Program-made: the position numbers and the translations under genes
Shown: positions 22,303 through 23,564 of the stretch, piece after piece
Numbering within the stretch: the first letter of the stretch is position 1
Layout of the letters: each line of letters opens with the position of its first letter
The notes under the pieces: model-generated
Told to the model about the DNA's origin: nothing
The model's database searches: none
What the model saw: only the letters and a program-made list of their open reading frames with translations
From: an uncultured Bacilli bacterium
GTDB lineage: Bacteria > Bacillota_I > Bacilli_A > RF39 > UBA660
Reading direction: 5' to 3'
DNA length: 23,564 bases
Assembly: GCA_934096015.1 (NCBI GenBank)
Contig: CAKOLD010000014.1
Span: 1 to 23,564 of the forward strand

Positions 22303-23409
22303 ATGAAAAGGTTACAAATAAAAGAAATTTTAAAATTTATATTTCCAATTTTTTTATTAATGATTGTTAGTTTTTTGATTATGTATAATGTTAAATTTAT
22401 TTTAGATGGTTATAAGTATTATTTAATGAAACAAATAATTTATTATATTTTAGGATATATTATAATGTTTTTAGTAATTAAATTTAATTATAAGTATATT
22501 TATGATAATATTTTTATATTTTATGTAATTATGAATATTATTTTATTATCACTTTTGTTTTTTGGAAATTCTATAAATGGGGCAAAAGCTTGGATTAATT
22601 TAGGTTTTATATCTATTCAACCTAGTGAATTTATGAAAATAATTTTATTAATTTATTTAAGTAAGGTTTTTTATTTAAATAAGAGTAGTGATTTTAAATT
22701 AATTTTAAAAACCTTTATTATAGTCTTAATACCTTCTTTATTAACATTTTTAGAACCTGATACTGGAACTGTTTTATTTTATATCATTATGTGGGTGTTT
22801 ATGTTAATTTATTATGATTTAAATAAGTGGTGGTATACAGCGGGAGTATTAGTTATATTATTATTAGGATCATGTTTTGGTTATTTGTATTTTTTTAATC
22901 AAGATTTATTTATTAAAATTTTTGGTACTAGTTTTTTTTATAGGATGGATCGTTTAGTAAATTTTATGAATAGTACTGGTTATCAAATAAATAATGCTTT
23001 AATAGGAATTGGTAATGGCGGAATGTTTGGTCTTGGTATAGATAAGTTTCATATTTATTTTCCAGAAGCTGTTACGGATTTTGCTTTTGCATTGGTTCTT
23101 ACTGATTTAGGTTTTATTACTGGGTTATTTGTTATTATATTATTTATATATTTAGATATATTACTTTTAAAGAATTTAGATATTGTAAATTATGATAAAA
23201 AATATTTTATAATTGGTTTTTTAGGAATATTTTTATATCAACAATTGGAACATATAATGATGAATTTAGGATTACTTCCTATAACAGGTATTACTTTACC
23301 ATTTATTTCTTATGGAGGTAGTAGTTTAATTAGTTATTTTATATGTTTTGGAATCATATTAAATTTTAAATTAAAAAAGTTCCTTTATGAACTAGTCAAA
23401 AAAAGTTGA
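22303..23409 (+). CDS. SEDS-family peptidoglycan glycosyltransferase (RodA/FtsW/SpoVE type)
   Basis: 368 residues and about ten membrane helices. SEDS proteins join lipid II into glycan strands with a partner class B PBP. Signatures: INGAKAWINLGFISIQPSEF (about 87-106), EPDTGTVLF (about 150), GIGNGGMFGLG, PEAVTDFAFALVLTDLGF with the conserved catalytic-type Asp in TDF (about 257), and NLGLLPITGITLPFISYGGS near the end. The motif wording is closest to RodA, but FtsW or SpoVE cannot be excluded. No clear Shine-Dalgarno site precedes the ATG; a possible TATAAT lies at 22262-22267. The stop TGA lies at the edge of what may be an inserted element, so the last few residues might not be original. 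Confidence 0.88.
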   Translation: MKRLQIKEILKFIFPIFLLMIVSFLIMYNVKFILDGYKYYLMKQIIYYILGYIIMFLVIKFNYKYIYDNIFIFYVIMNIILLSLLFFGNSINGAKAWINLGFISIQPSEFMKIILLIYLSKVFYLNKSSDFKLILKTFIIVLIPSLLTFLEPDTGTVLFYIIMWVFMLIYYDLNKWWYTAGVLVILLLGSCFGYLYFFNQDLFIKIFGTSFFYRMDRLVNFMNSTGYQINNALIGIGNGGMFGLGIDKFHIYFPEAVTDFAFALVLTDLGFITGLFVIILFIYLDILLLKNLDIVNYDKKYFIIGFLGIFLYQQLEHIMMNLGLLPITGITLPFISYGGSSLISYFICFGIILNFKLKKFLYELVKKS

Positions 23410-23425
23410 CTGTTTAAAAAGACGC

Positions 23426-23564
23426 TTAAAACCCTGATTCGATTTTATATTGGATTGGAGTTTTATAATTTAATGCGTAATTAGATCTTCATAATTATAA
23501 TAATCAATGTATAATTTTATTAGATTTGGAACATCATTAGAATGTTTTAAATCAAAATCAATAA
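23426..23564 (-). pseudogene. C-terminal remnant of an IS3-type transposase (continues outside the window)
   Basis: Read on the minus strand, one frame gives IDFDLKHSNDVPNLIKLYID followed by YYNYEDLITH and a stop. Shifted by one base, it continues as ALNYKTPIQYKIESGF and a stop at 23426-23428. The YIDYYN...LNYKTPIQYK pattern is the usual end of IS3/IS150 OrfB transposases. The frame break shows decay unless it is a sequence error. No start is visible because the rest lies beyond the window. Confidence 0.6.

Overview
The window looks like chromosomal DNA from a very AT-rich, low-GC Bacillota, probably a Bacilli or Mollicutes-related uncultured lineage (taxonomy is inferred). TGA acts as a stop: recX ends in TGA just where the next gene overlaps it. 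The genetic code is therefore standard, not the Mycoplasma code. Core genes (pta, recX, prsA, rpmB, dnaE, a RodA/FtsW-type gene) sit beside a large accessory island of secreted proteins. Most transcription units start at an extended -10 box (TGnTATAAT) and end in a compact hairpin. No tRNA, rRNA or CRISPR array was seen.

Layout. 1-1598: the end of an unknown gene, an ADP-ribosylglycohydrolase and a small helical protein resembling type VII secretion (T7SS) accessory proteins. 1622-2611: pta on the minus strand, sharing a divergent control region with 2715-4462, a coiled-coil acidic protein plus a 95-residue partner. 4568-11140: a duplicated WXG100/T7SS-type effector island. Unit 1 is A1-B1-C1 then E1-F1. 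Unit 2 is A2-B2-C2-D1-D2 then E2-F2. A, E and F are WXG100-like. B is a related helical protein. C carries an NlpC/P60-like hydrolase domain. D1 and D2 share an N-terminal helical domain but have different C-terminal domains, both probably wall-acting. The E-F cassette is a nearly perfect 760 bp direct repeat.

11266-14354: a secreted SH3-glucosaminidase ending in a type I dockerin, followed 8 bases later by a membrane-anchored cohesin/cadherin-like protein, which looks like a docking pair for a wall hydrolase. 14405-15407: recX and a small membrane protein. 15444-16460: prsA (minus). 16575-16811: two unlisted mini-genes resembling the YjcZ sporulation family, behind a sigmaE/K-like promoter. 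16897-18654: a HerA-type ATPase. 18680-18847: cysteine-free L28 (minus). 18980-21889: dnaE with a PHP domain lacking its metal motif. 21953-22246: an unknown minus-strand gene. 22303-23409: a SEDS glycosyltransferase. 23426-23564: the decayed end of an IS3-type transposase.

Taken together, the accessory part is dominated by wall-acting secreted proteins: two NlpC/P60 proteins, a SleB-like domain, a barrel-domain protein and a dockerin-bearing glucosaminidase. WXG100 partners, a foldase (PrsA) and a SEDS polymerase are close by. No T7SS motor (EssC/YukB) or recognisable immunity gene lies in the window, so whether these hydrolases remodel the cell's own wall or attack neighbours is open.
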